A stretch of 64,000 nt of DNA from Aphis gossypii (Eukaryota; Arthropoda; Insecta; Hemiptera; Aphididae), in assembly GCF_020184175.1 (NCBI RefSeq), contig NW_026083144.1, positions 1-64,000 of the forward strand, given 5' to 3'. Each line of letters starts with the position of its first letter. Positions within the stretch are counted from its first letter, which is position 1. The notes under the pieces are model-generated. The model searched no databases and was not told the DNA's origin. It saw only the letters and a list, made by a program, of their open reading frames with translations. Shown piece after piece: positions 45,273-56,468 of this stretch. A program made the position numbers and the translations under genes.

Positions 45273-45999
45273 GATTATACCAAACCAGTAATTTGTTTTT
45301 AATGTTGGTATTTTTAATATAATACAATAAGGTATTGTATTTGGATTTGTTTTGTTTATTTTATTATTTTGTATTGTTTTCGAAAATTTTTAAAAATTTA
45401 ACTTTTGTTTAATTACATAAAAAAATGTTGTTTTTTGTTTATTTATTACATACATTAATATTTTTTGTTTTTATTTATTATTACAAGTTGTATGATGCGT
45501 TGTCATTAAAACATTATTTTTTTGTTTTGTATTTTTTAATTTTAATTATTTGTAGGAAATGTTATGAAGTGCATACATTTCCATAAATGTGATTATACAT
45601 CATTTATATAACATGTTGTTTAAAAAAAAGGGTTTATTTCTGATGGAATAATAATTGAATCTTACCTTAATGTAATTGATAATTTTTCGGCTGGTGTAAT
45701 GGGCTGTCTGACACGATTGCTAGGATTGGTTTTGATATCATCAACAATAATATTTAAAACATAATTAAATTGATCGTAACTCAATCGAAAAAATTCTCTA
45801 AATTTTTGTTCATCTTTAAACAAATGTTTTTCAATTAAAATGCTATAAAACCCTTCAATTTTTCTAGTGAGAAACAAATCGTGGGTTTTTTTTTCGTGTT
45901 ATATATTTTAATGGCATGTTCGAGTATTGTTTCTTCTTCGTTGATCTCTTCTAAAAGAAGTAGTTTGATGAGCATTTTTTTTTTTTGACTTCGTAACAT
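43073..45999 (-). pseudogene. Harbinger-2a transposase, two frameshifts
   Basis: The gene has the same two-exon plan as the 3' copy: exon 1 at 45999-45666 and exon 2 at 43918-43073. A T-run near 45890 is two bases longer than in the 3' copy and shifts exon 1. One A is missing near 43500 (after GGAGGA), which shifts exon 2 between the first and second catalytic Asp. All other motifs match the 3' copy. Both lesions are homopolymer or near-homopolymer changes, so sequencing error is a real possibility. Confidence 0.82.
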
Positions 46000-46293
46000 G
46001 TCTGGTTTTATAATAAAAAATATTTCACTAGTATGTATTACGTAGCACTTGTTAACTGATCACACGTGCTTGGACGAATGTTGGACTATCCGGCAGCCGA
46101 GCGTCTCGTGCGTCAACATTTGTATTGTAGGGAATCCGTCATTGAGCCGTGCGGCTGGTGCGGCCGAAATTTCGGTCGCACTGCGTCAGCCGCACGAGTC
46201 GCGCGTCTACAATCGCATCCTAAGGAATCACACCTTTAGTGGGTCCGACCAGTGAGCATAGTATACTGTTCGATACATATAGCAAGACACAAT

Positions 46294-46506
46294 CGCCGCA
46301 ACCAGCCGCCGCCACAACTAGCCGCAGCCGCCGCAACTAGCCGCAACCACTACTCACTGCCGCCGCAGCAACTAGCCGCCGCCGCAACCACTACTCACCG
46401 CCACCGCAGCAACTAGCCGCCGCCGCAGCAACAAGCCGCCACAGCAACTCGCCGTCGCCGCAACCACCACTCACCGCCGCTGCAACCAGTCGCAACAGAC
46501 GCAACT
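46294..46506 (+). repeat. GCCGC/GCAAC minisatellite in the 5' LTR
   Basis: Irregular tandem units built from GCCGCCGCAACTA and CCACTACTCACC make a purine-poor, GC-rich island in AT-rich DNA. It is repeated at 56261-56468 in the 3' LTR with a 3-nt deletion. It follows the presumed TATA box and so probably lies in the transcript leader. Confidence 0.75.
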
Positions 46507-46791
46507 ATTATTGTCACCACTACCACAAGGCACTACTGTCATCCTTAGTTCTCATAACTGAAAATCCTCGTGAGTAATATTAGAAACCACCTATACTTTC
46601 ATATTATATTCAAAACTATATTCAATTTATATTCAAATGTCATATTGTTATTATATTCAATTTATATTCATGTTTAATTATCTGTATTACTATATGATCA
46701 TCTATATATGTTTTGTCGAAACAATAAATAAGTTAATGATTATAAATACTAAGCAAATGTCTCATAATAAAGTATAAAAAATCATTACAAT

Positions 46792-46809
46792 TGGCGCCCA
46801 ACAACGGGA
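46792..46809 (+). promoter_or_regulatory. Primer binding site
   Basis: TGGCGCCCAACAACGGGA begins two bases after the 5' LTR. It resembles the lysine-tRNA primer sites of retroelements (TGGCGCCC core). This fixes the LTR end at 46789. Confidence 0.85.
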
Positions 46810-46927
46810 CTCGATATCAAAGACCACGAGATAAAGACGTCGTGTTTGTTTTGTTTTCGAGGGAATCAGTATCTACATCTTTAACATTTTAATCAATACA
46901 GATACCTAATTAATTTAATTATTCATC

Positions 46928-47900
46928 ATGGGTCCTAAGAAGAAAGGAAACTACGAAGAAGAAATAATGGAACGAGTTGAAGATTTAATAAAAAGAAGAT
47001 TAAAGAAAATAGAGGAAAAACAGATAAAGAAATCGAAAGTATAAAATTATACTGGGAAGAGATGCAAAGAAAGAAAACAGAAGAAACCGAAGAACAACAT
47101 AAGAGAGAAATGAATATATTAGAAGAAAAGTATATTAAGAATATCCAACAAATGGAAGAAAGATACATAAATACATTCAGAAATTTAAACGAAATAAATC
47201 AACAAAGTAATGAAAATCAAAACATAATACACAGAAACCCAACATCAGAAATAGCGAAGCCGGTATTTTATGGTAATAATAGAGATCATCATCCAAAAGA
47301 TTTTTTGAACAGACTAGAAGAATATTTTTCTATAAAACAAATAAGAGAAGAAGAAAAAATAATTATAACAGGGGACTGTCTTAAGGCAACCGCGTACAAT
47401 TGGTTTTCGACTATCCGATTCCAAATTTACAGATATACAGAATTTAAGAAAATATTTATCGAAGAGTATTGGTCCAGAGAGATCCAAATGCAACTATGGA
47501 GTCAGTGCCTGAATATCCGGCAAATACAACACGACACTAACTATAGGGAACACTTTGCACATTGGGCAACTAAGCTAAGACATTTAGAGGTACCTAAACT
47601 ATCGGAGGAGGAAATCGTCAGCAGTATTGCGGGACACTATCCCGGATACTTACGAGCAATACTGATATCATTACCTGAAAGATCTGAATTAATACAATGA
47701 AGATACTTGGAGCAGAAGAGCACAGAAGACCAACGTACCGGGACGAGAATGGAAGCCAAGGAGTACAACACAGAGATAATAATGGAAGTAACCGGCCACC
47801 ACCACGTGAAAATAACGGCGGAAACAGGGCACCTAATGCACCTAACCGTAATTTTAATCCACATCCGAGAGAAGGAGGGAGGAACAATAACCAAAGATAA
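46928..47900 (+). pseudogene. gag: Gypsy gag, frameshifted
   Basis: Gag forms the particle and packages RNA. The ATG at 46928 (MGPKKKGNYEEEIMERVEDL) opens a charged coiled-coil-like start that shifts frame near 47010. The next frame continues the coil (EEQHKREMNILEEKYIKN) into a retrotransposon capsid domain (FLNRLEEYFSIKQI, ATAYNWFSTIRF, FIEEYWS, FAHWATKLRHLEVP) up to a TGA at 47698-47700. The nucleocapsid-like tail continues in a third frame (GVQHRDNNGSNRPPP, NRNFNPHPREGGRNNNQR) to a TAA at 47898-47900. That tail is rich in Asn, Arg and Gly and has no CCHC knuckle. It shares the frame of pol. Confidence 0.8.
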
Positions 47901-50900
47901 ACAAATAATTGGAGAGAAAACCAGCAGATTAATCAAGTAACAATAAGAGAACCGGTCAATGAAGAAATACCACAAATAATTGAAAATTCAGAACATATAA
48001 ATCATGCTGTAAATAGTATTCCAACCAATCACCAATCAGTCAGCCCATACGTCTCATGTAAAATCGAGGGCGAAGAAATACAATTATTAGTCGATACGGG
48101 TGCAACAATAAGCGTGTTAACCAAAGAAGTAATCGATTTAATAATAAAACGTAACCCCAGAATAGCAATACTACCAGTAAGTGGGATACGCATTAGCAAC
48201 GCCGTGGGAAAACAAATATGTAAAGCATCCAGACAAATATTATGCGAATGTCAGATAGGAACCGAAACCGTACATGCAGGATTTGTACAAGTAGAAAACC
48301 TTAATGAAAAAGGAATCCTGGGTGCGGACATTCTACATCAATACCATGCACAAATAAACTTTGATAACAAAACTATACAATGGGACCTGGATAAAAATAT
48401 ACAAGTAACACCATTTGCTAATACAGCACCAAGAAAAGTGATAGAATCAGAACAAATTAAAAATATAGAAATTATTGAAGAATCGGTCGATGATATACCA
48501 GTATCACCACAAGAAGATCAGTTGACAGGACTCCTTCAGAGATATGACCATATATTTTCAACGGATCCAGGTCTAATAAAAGAATATCAATGTCAAATAC
48601 AAGTTACACCAGGAGAACCGATACACCAAAGACCATATCCTATACCTATGTCCAAAATTAAAAAGATGGACGAAGAGATTCAGAGGATGGTCAAGCTAGG
48701 AATCATAGAAAAATCTGCATCACCCTGGTCATCACCCATTGTTGGCGTAGAAAAGAAAAATGGTGATGTCCGAATATGTCTAGACGCGCGGAAAATAAAT
48801 AAAAGAATAATTCCTGATAGAGAAAGTCCTATGAACATAGACGAAATACTACTGAAATTTCAAGGAGCGAAATATCTGAGTTCTATTGACCTCACGGCCG
48901 GGTATTGGCAATGTCCGTTGAAACCAGAATGTAGGGAGATAACAGCATTTCTATACAAAGTGCGAAATTTCCAATTTAAGGTTCTACCTTTCGGATTAAT
49001 TAACTCGGTAGCTGAATTTCAAAAAATGTTAGATAAAGTATTAGGTACAGAAGTATTACAGTTTACAGCCATCTATGTGGATGACCTGCACATTATGTCG
49101 AAAACATATGAAGAACATATACAACACCTAGAATTAATATTCCAAAGATTGGAAACATTCAATGTAACTATTAATAAAAGTAAATCGTATTTTTTACGAA
49201 ACCAAATTATATTTTTAGGACATGTTATATCAGAGAAAGGTATATCCATGGATCCGGATAAAATACAAGCTATACAGAACTTTCAACCACCAAAAAATCG
49301 GAAACAAGTTCAATCCTTTTTAGGCTTCATAAATTTCTATCGCAGATATATTAGAGATATGTCCAAATACACTTCTGTCCTCAACCAACTGATCAAGAAA
49401 AATGTAATGTGGACATGGGGACCAGAACAAAACCAAACCTTCGAAGAAATTAAGAAAATTTTTTTAGAAGATATCATAATTGAATATCCAGATTTCAATG
49501 AAGACTTTTACATATCAACGGATGCATCTAATACACATATCGGGGCAGAATTATACCAAACAGATAAAGAAGGCCGACACAGAACATTGGGATTCACCAG
49601 CAGAACCTTAAACACTGCCGAACGGAGGTATTTTACAACAGAATTAGAATTATTAGCCATTGTTTACGCTTGTAAAAAATACCGCAATTACATCTTAGGA
49701 TATAAAGTACATATCTTAACAGATCACAAAGCACTTACTTTCTTACAAAGTTGTCAACTACTAAATGCCAGATTGACCAGATGGTCAATAAAATTACAGG
49801 AGTTCGATTTAAATATTCAACACATATCCGGCAAGGAAAACATAGGGGCCGATATGCTTACTAGGTACCCACAATCACCTGAAGAATCCGAAAGGAAGGG
49901 ATATCAAGAAATATGTATTAACAAACTAATGCTGGACAATTACAGCCGCACAGTAGTACAGCAATTTCAGAATATCGAGACGTTGCAACAACAGGATGAA
50001 AAGTTACACAGAATCATGCAACAAATTAAAGCAGGAAAATATCCACACTACAAAATATACCACAATCTATTATTCTACGTCGACAAAACAGGAAAATACC
50101 GAGTGATGATACCAAATGTTATGACTACCAATATTATACAAGAAACACACGAACAATATGGTCATTTCGGAGCTAGTAAAATATATCACTTATTACGATT
50201 TAATTATCAATTTTCACACATGTACAAAACAATAAAAAAAATCATTAGCCGATGTGATATATGTCAAAAGAGTAAAATAACGAACCAACTATTAAGAGGG
50301 CCCATTATTAGCAACATACCGGAGCGGCCTAAGCAAATGGTGTCTTTGGACCTTATGGGACCATTACCTAGGGGACAGTTAGGAGTAAAATATATATTAG
50401 CATTGGTAGATATATTCTCCAAACACATTAAAATATACGCTATTAGAAGAGCTACAACTAATATAATATTAAACAAGATAAAGAATGAATATATACCAGA
50501 ATGTGGCAATATAGAAAGCATCCTCACCGACAACGTACACACAATTCCAAAACAAGAAATGGCAACAAGAATTGACAAAGTTGAGGATAAAACACCAGTA
50601 TACTACCACATATCATCCCGAAAGTAATCCTATCGAGCGCTATAATAGGAAATCGGACGAATACTAAGAACATACTGCCATAAAAAACATACTACATGGA
50701 GCAAATATCTTCAGAAGATAGAGTTTTGGTTGAATAACACGATCAATAGTTCCACCGGATATACTCCATACGAGATACTTAGGGGACAAAAACAACCCCT
50801 GAATATCGATAAATTTATAGATTTCCCAACACAGCCAGTTAATAGTAGTCACAAAGTAATAATAGAACTCGCAAGAAAGAAAATGACAAAAATGGCGGAA

Positions 50901-51182
50901 TATCGGAACCAATACAAGGACAAGGGAAAAAGGTTCATTGAATATAAGCCCAACCAATGGATATTAATCAGAGAACACAGATTATCAAATGCCGAAGACA
51001 AGGAAATATCTAAATTCTTCCTACTATATCGAGGTCCATATCGAATCACGGAGGTAAACAACAATAATACCATCACTATAGTCGACGAAACCGGATTGGA
51101 AAGCACACATAATATGAAAAACGTGAAACCATACACACCACCAGACCCAGGGAAAATTCCTGGCAAATCAATCTCCCAATAA
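47901..51182 (+). pseudogene. pol: Gypsy pol: protease, RT, RNase H, integrase, with breaks in the integrase
   Basis: The main open part is 47901-50627. Protease is marked by LVDTGA at 48093; reverse transcriptase by the usual palm motifs ending in YVDD at 49074-49085; RNase H by STDASNTHIGAEL and ILTDHKAL; and integrase by the H2C2 finger (HEQYGHFG, CDICQKSK), the first Asp (SLDLMGPLP) and the second Asp (ILTDN). Just after the second Asp the frame is damaged: residues are missing and at least two shifts follow, with the catalytic Glu region (YHPESNPIE) in another frame. The C-terminus resumes at 50730-51182 (TGYTPYEILRGQ) with a GPY/F motif (LYRGPYRI). This integrase would not be functional. 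Confidence 0.85.
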
Positions 51183-51285
51183 TATACATGTTTCATCTGT
51201 CTTATTTGTGGTGTCTGTGGAACTACCATGTAAATAATGTACATAGTCTATATCCTTTTTATATCCCTCCACAGAACAACAAATA

Positions 51286-51734
51286 TGCAGGACTTCCGTA
51301 TCAAAAAGAAACGGATTGCCCATATAGAAAAGAAAAATCAAGCCAAGCCAGGCAAGCCGAACCAAGTTTATAGAGAAAAGATGTCTCTACTATTTGGAAA
51401 CGAACACTTGACGAGTGATGAGGAAGAGATGTCCCGTCCCCAACATCAAATTATTAATAAAATAGAAGTAAGTCCAGATCAGGAAAGAGCCATACAAAGA
51501 GCACACGCTCAACTACTACGCCTTCAGCAAGCTAAAATTACTAAGTATTCTCTCGAATCCAATTTTGAGATACCCGAGGAGATAACACCTATCAAGCTAG
51601 AGTCAAAACCCGAAATAATCATTCCTACCAATACGTCCACATCCGAAAAGAAGTTAACCCGAGAAGAAAAGAAGAAATTATGGTATCAGAAGAATAAGAA
51701 AAAGAAGAATCTGACCAACGACAAACCACACTAG
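51286..51734 (+). CDS. Extra 3' open frame of the Gypsy element, unknown
   Basis: The frame is open from 51237 and I prefer the ATG at 51286, which gives 149 residues (MQDFRIKKKRIAHIEKKNQ). It is highly charged: a basic start, a Glu/Asp patch (NEHLTSDEEEMS), a Gln/Arg helix (DQERAIQRAHAQLLRLQQAK) and a Lys-rich end (LTREEKKKLWYQKNKKKK). It lies after pol in the place where some Gypsy-type elements have env, but it has no signal peptide, membrane segment or cysteine pattern, so I do not call it env. It might be an accessory RNA-binding or nuclear protein. It is intact while pol is broken. Confidence 0.5.
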
Positions 51735-51804
51735 AGTTTTTAATCTTATTTCATTCAACACAAAAAACAACATTACACTTTTGTGTATCACATTCAAGAA
51801 AATT

Positions 51805-51816
51805 AAAAAAGGGGAC
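51805..51816 (+). promoter_or_regulatory. Polypurine tract
   Basis: AAAAAAGGGGAC lies directly before the TG of the 3' LTR, the expected plus-strand primer for reverse transcription. Confidence 0.85.
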
Positions 51817-52572
51817 TGTAAAGGATATATGCCCCGACCTCTAGGGGTCAATCCAACAATTAAATACACGCGCGAACATTACACGACAACCAGACCAAAC
51901 GCAACATAGAGCGCGTAATTGAACCACACCTTTCAACTGAGATAAATGTATTCAAATAATGCAAATTTCAACATGTTTTTCTCATATCAGCAAGCTATAT
52001 AACATTAATATATCAATATATCGACTAGTAACACTTATTGGAACAGCAAAAGATTCACCATCACGAGCCAAAGTGCCAGGAAAACCGAAGTGCGCAATCG
52101 GTCATTCTAGACGTATGCCATTATCACATATAGGCATATAAGGGCGTCAAATGTGACAACACGGTACCTTCCAGTCTGCGGTATAGTCAAGCTATATGTA
52201 TACGACGATATCTATTACGCTGAAAGACCCACTCCTGGCACCGTAGTCGGACGAATATTCCTGGCACCAATCAGTTGGAGTTAATATTCGTCCACTCGGA
52301 GTTAAGGTGTGATTCCTTAGGATGCGATTGTAGACGCGCGACTCGTGCGGCTGACGCAGTGCGACCGAAATTTCGGCCGCACGGTACTGGTTTGTCCATT
52401 TTCATATTGTTTAGTTTCCCTACAACCGCCGTAGCCGCGCGCGACAATCGCATACGACTGACGACGCGCGACTGCGACCGCTCTGGAGGCAGTCAAAACG
52501 CATCAGCCGCGCGACTGATGACCACTCAACTTTTTTTTCGATATTGTACGTTTTGCAATTTTTTTTAAAAAA

Positions 52573-55248
52573 ATGTCCTCGAAAATTTCATTTTCTTTGG
52601 AAGAAAACACGGTTTTAGCTGAATGTGTAAGTCAACATCCATGCTTGTTCGACTTAAAACACCCAGAATATAAAGACCTACAGGTGAGGGAAAATGTTTG
52701 GAAGGAGATATCATCTGTTTTAAAAACAAAAAGTGGTAAGTGGTATTTTTTTTTTTTTTGCTAAATCAATTTATAATATATTTGTTATAATATTATAAAA
52801 TAGGTAAATTGATTAAATTGATTTAAGCAGTATAAAATAATAAATGTTTAATTAACATTAAAATAAAATAATAATAATCATTTAATATCAATTAGTGAAT
52901 AAAATAATGTCATTAACATAACTCGTATTAATATAATAATATGTACATTATAAAAACATAAGTAAAAATTAGTTGTCTTTTTTTTGTGTTTGGTGGTCTT
53001 GCCATGGAACAGCTCCTTCTTCGCTATTGAAAATTTTTTAAATTCATCTTACCAAAAATCCTTCAAAATTAGCATACCCACCTGATCGAACAAGAGCCAT
53101 CATGTTTTGTGTAGGTGCAGTTTCATTATGGTCAAAATTATAATAATATTTAGAAGTATTTTCTATGTATCTACTCCTAAGTAGATTATGGAGGCAGCAA
53201 GCTGTTAGTACTAGGTGGTCAGTAGTTTCCGTTTTTAAAGCGATAGGAGTATAAAATACTCTAAATATTTGACTCAAGAGTCCAAAACTATTTTCCGCAG
53301 TTCTTCTTGCTCTAGACAAACGATAGTTAAAAATAGTTTTTTCGTAGTCTTTTCGAGCTTCTCCACGTGTGTATGGTCGCATCATATGTGTCTCCAGACG
53401 AAACGCTTCGTCCCCAACATGAACATATGGCAAAGTTTGACTCGAAGTAGGAAGTTTTTCATTTGGAGGAAAGTAATTTCCCTGTTTAATTAACATATAC
53501 AAACTTGATCTTGAAAATATCCCACTATCGCCTTCTTTACCATACGAACCAATATCGACGTAAATAAATTTACAGTTTGCATCAACTATAGCTAGTAAAA
53601 CAATAGAAAAAAAGTCTTTGTAGTTGAAAAATAATGTACCACTCTTTCCTGGACAAAATATTCGTATATGTTTCCCATCGATTGAACCTACACAATTGGG
53701 AAAATTCCATTTTTCCCAAAAATCACGAGCAATTTGAATCAAATCTTCTTTCGATGGAGATTTTAATAATATACCAGGCAATCGTAAGCTTAAACTTTTT
53801 AAGACCAACTGTATAATACGAGTTATATAACTCTGAGATATTCGAAATGCAAATCCTAAAGATCGTAATGATTCTCCTGTAGCCATATATCTGTTAAAAT
53901 TAAAACAATCCATTAATTATATAATTACAGAATATATAAATATGAAGTAGTATTGCCATAAGATTGTCTGATTTACATTTTTTCCATATTATTCTACGGT
54001 CTAAATTTAAATATAGGTACACAAATAAATACTTGATTTTATAAAATATGAATATACGATGTATATCATGTAGGAAATTCCTAAATACAATTCATTGTAT
54101 GACAAAAATAAATAATTAATTTTATAAATAATATACCTAGTATTAGGTATTACACTCACTAATCGAACATAATGCATGAAAGACAAAAATAAATATGACA
54201 TTTTACATTTTATATGGAAAGTTTTCTTGTCTTGACGATAAACAATGTATATAAATAATATATATAAAAGGAAATTAACGTAATAATAAATTATGGAATA
54301 AGACAATAAAAATGTGTGTTTTTTTTTTTTTTTACTCGCACTGGATATTAATTTAGTTTTTCATCGACATTTTTTGGTTGTCGTATAGTTGATGATTGCA
54401 AAAAGCGTTGGCGTAACATAAAAGATACGTACAATAGAAAAAAAAGAAGCAGAAATTTGGGTACTGGATCAGCTGCAAAAAATAAGCCCACCAAGTGGCA
54501 GCTCGCTGATATTTTATCTTTCCTTGACGTGGCAGCTTATGAAAGACCGTAAGATATTTTTTCACCGAGCTTATCTAGCTAGGTGCAAAGGGATTGATAA
54601 ATAATAAAAATTATTATTTACAGGAGTGTGTCTAACATATTATTAAATGAAGAAGATATAGACGAAGACGATCACACTGATGCTGCTAACGAAACAGAAA
54701 TATTTAATGATAATATGCTGAGTGAAAAAAACGTTGAGGAAAATGAACCACAGCCATCATCTTTGATGCTTGAACATGAAACCACCAAACAAAAACTGAC
54801 CGCTGATTCAAAAACAAACAAAAAAGTGAAGCGAAGTGATGCCTTAATAGAAGTTTTAAACAAAAGAAGCCAAGAAAGGAACAAGTTGATGGAAGAACTG
54901 ACAAAAATTGAAGACGACGATCCTATCGACGCCTTTTTTAAAAGTATGGCGTTAACAGTAAAACAATTTTCTCCAGACTTAAAAGTAAAAGCAAAATTGG
55001 ATATATTACGTATTGTTAGTGAACTAGAGCTAAAAAATAATCATCAAAAAGATAATATGCCAGCTTCTCAAGTTCCAACTCGGCCTTCTACAAGTTATGA
55101 ATTTCCAAAATCTGTGCATCTTTGTCCTCCAGAAAACCGATTTGAAAATTCATACCTCGGTATAGGAGATTATTCCACATCAACATCATTAGATAGTGAA
55201 TATACGGATCTATCCGGTGATTATTGGCCTCAATCATCAAATAATTGA
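52573..55248 (+). CDS. Harbinger-2b MADF-BESS protein (3 exons, 315 residues)
   Basis: Exons are 52573-52735, 54389-54548 and 54624-55248; together they give 948 nt with no internal stop. Domain order is MADF (exons 1 and 2), acidic linker, then BESS and a Ser/Asp-rich tail (STSTSLDSEYTDLSGDYW). The start is the ATG after TTTTTTAAAAAA at 52573, the first in frame with MADF. Splice signals are the same as in the 5' copy. It would act in the nucleus, binding subterminal DNA and the transposase. Confidence 0.85.
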
Positions 55249-55966
55249 GATTATACCAAACCAGTAATTTGTTTTTAATGTTGGTATTTTTAATATAATA
55301 CAATAAGGTATTGATTTGTTTTGTTTATTTTATTATTTTGTATTGTTTTCGAAAATTTTTAAAAATTTAACTTTTGTTTAATTACATAAAAAAATGTTGT
55401 TTTTTGTTTATTTATTACATACATTAATATTTTTTGTTTTTATTTATTATTACAAGTTGTATGATGCGTTGTCATTAAAACATTATTTTTTTGTTTTGTA
55501 TTTTTTAATTTTAATTATTTGTAGGAAATGTTATGAAGTGCATACATTTCCATAAATGTGATTATACATCATTTATATAACATGTTGTTTAAAAAAAAGG
55601 GTTTATTTCTGATGGAATAATAATTGAATCTTACCTTAATGTAATTGATAATTTTTCGGCTGGTGTAATGGGCTGTCTGACACGATTGCTAGGATTGGTT
55701 TTGATATCATCAACAATAATATTTAAAACATAATTAAATTGATCGTAACTCAATCGAAAAAATTCTCTAAATTTTTGTTCATCTTTAAACAAATGTTTTT
55801 CAATTAAAATGCTATAAAACCCTTCAATTTTTCTAGTGAGAAACAAATCGTGGGTTTTTTTCGTGTTATATATTTTAATGGCATGTTCGAGTATTGTTTC
55901 TTCTTCGTTGATCTCTTCTAAAAGAAGTAGTTTGATGAGCATTTTTTTTTTTTGACTTCGTAACAT
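53044..55966 (-). CDS. Harbinger-2b DDE transposase, apparently intact (2 exons, 392 residues)
   Basis: Exon 1 is 55966-55635 and exon 2 is 53890-53044. The donor AAG|GTAAG and acceptor AACAG| join in frame (ITLR then YMATGESLRSLGF), total 1179 nt. Exon 1 gives a basic start (MLRSQKKKMLIKLLLLEEI) and an HTH-like part (FREFFRLSYDQFNYVLNII). Exon 2 has the catalytic residues in DDE_Tnp_4 order: first Asp in CVGSIDGKHIRI, second Asp in YVHVGDEAFRL, Glu in RARRTAENSFGLL; then a His-rich tail (LVLTACCLHNLLR). Its large intron contains exons 2 and 3 of the MADF-BESS gene. It is the only transposase in the window without a visible lesion. Confidence 0.87.
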
Positions 55967-56260
55967 GTCTGGTTTTATAATAAAAAATATTTCACTAGTA
56001 TGTATTACGTAGCACTTGTTAACTGATCACACGTGCTTGGACGAATGTTGGACTATCCGGCAGCCGAGCGTCTCGTGCGTCAACATTTGTATTGTAGGGA
56101 ATCCGTCATTGAGCCGTGCGGCTGGTGCGGCCGAAATTTCGGTCGCACTGCGTCAGCCGCACGAGTCGCGCGTCTACAATCGCATCCTAAGGAATCACAC
56201 CTTTAGTGGGTCCGACCAGTGAGCATAGTATACTGTTCGATACATATAGCAAGACACAAT

Positions 56261-56468
56261 CGCCGCAACCAGCCGCCGCCACAACTAGCCGCAGCCGCCG
56301 CAACTAGCCGCAACCACTACTCACTGCCGCCGCAGCAACTAGCCGCCGCCGCAACCACTACTCACCGCCACCGCAGCAACTAGCCGCCGCCGCAGCAACA
56401 AGCCGCCACAGCAACTCGCCGTCGCCGCAACCACCACCCGCCGCTGCAACCAGTCGCAACAGACGCAA
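56261..56468 (+). repeat. GCCGC/GCAAC minisatellite in the 3' LTR
   Basis: Copy of the 46294-46506 repeat with the same unit order; the CCACTCACCGCC block is shortened here. Confidence 0.75.

Larger units (their letters stand above)
42336..46235. mobile_element. PIF/Harbinger-2a, 3900 bp, in the 5' LTR
   Basis: The ends read AGGTGTGATTCCTTAGGATG and, inverted, CATCCTAAGGAATCACACCT. The inverted repeat extends about 85 bp (through CGCGCGACTCGTGCGG and CCGAAATTTCGG). TTA duplications lie at 42333-42335 and 46236-46238. It carries a MADF-BESS gene (+) and a transposase (-). Confidence 0.93.
41848..46789 (+). repeat. 5' LTR of the Gypsy element, 4942 bp, carrying Harbinger-2a
   Basis: Starts TGTAAAGGATATATGCC and ends AAAATCATTACA. 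The 5' part (488 bp) precedes Harbinger-2a and the 3' part (about 550 bp) follows it. A TATA-like box (GTATACTG near 46261), a GCCGC-rich minisatellite and AATAAA near 46766 lie in the 3' part. The Harbinger therefore probably sits in U3, upstream of the transcript start. The base at 41899 (T) differs from the 3' LTR (C at 51868). Confidence 0.92.
52305..56202. mobile_element. PIF/Harbinger-2b, 3898 bp, in the 3' LTR
   Basis: Same ends, orientation and TTA duplication (52302-52304 and 56203-56205) as Harbinger-2a, at the same LTR position. It differs by a handful of single bases and short indels. Both genes are open here, so it could be autonomous. Confidence 0.93.

Noticed and set aside
51237..51734. 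env gene of an errantivirus-like element
   Set aside because: No signal peptide, fusion peptide, membrane span or cysteine pattern; the frame is short and charged.
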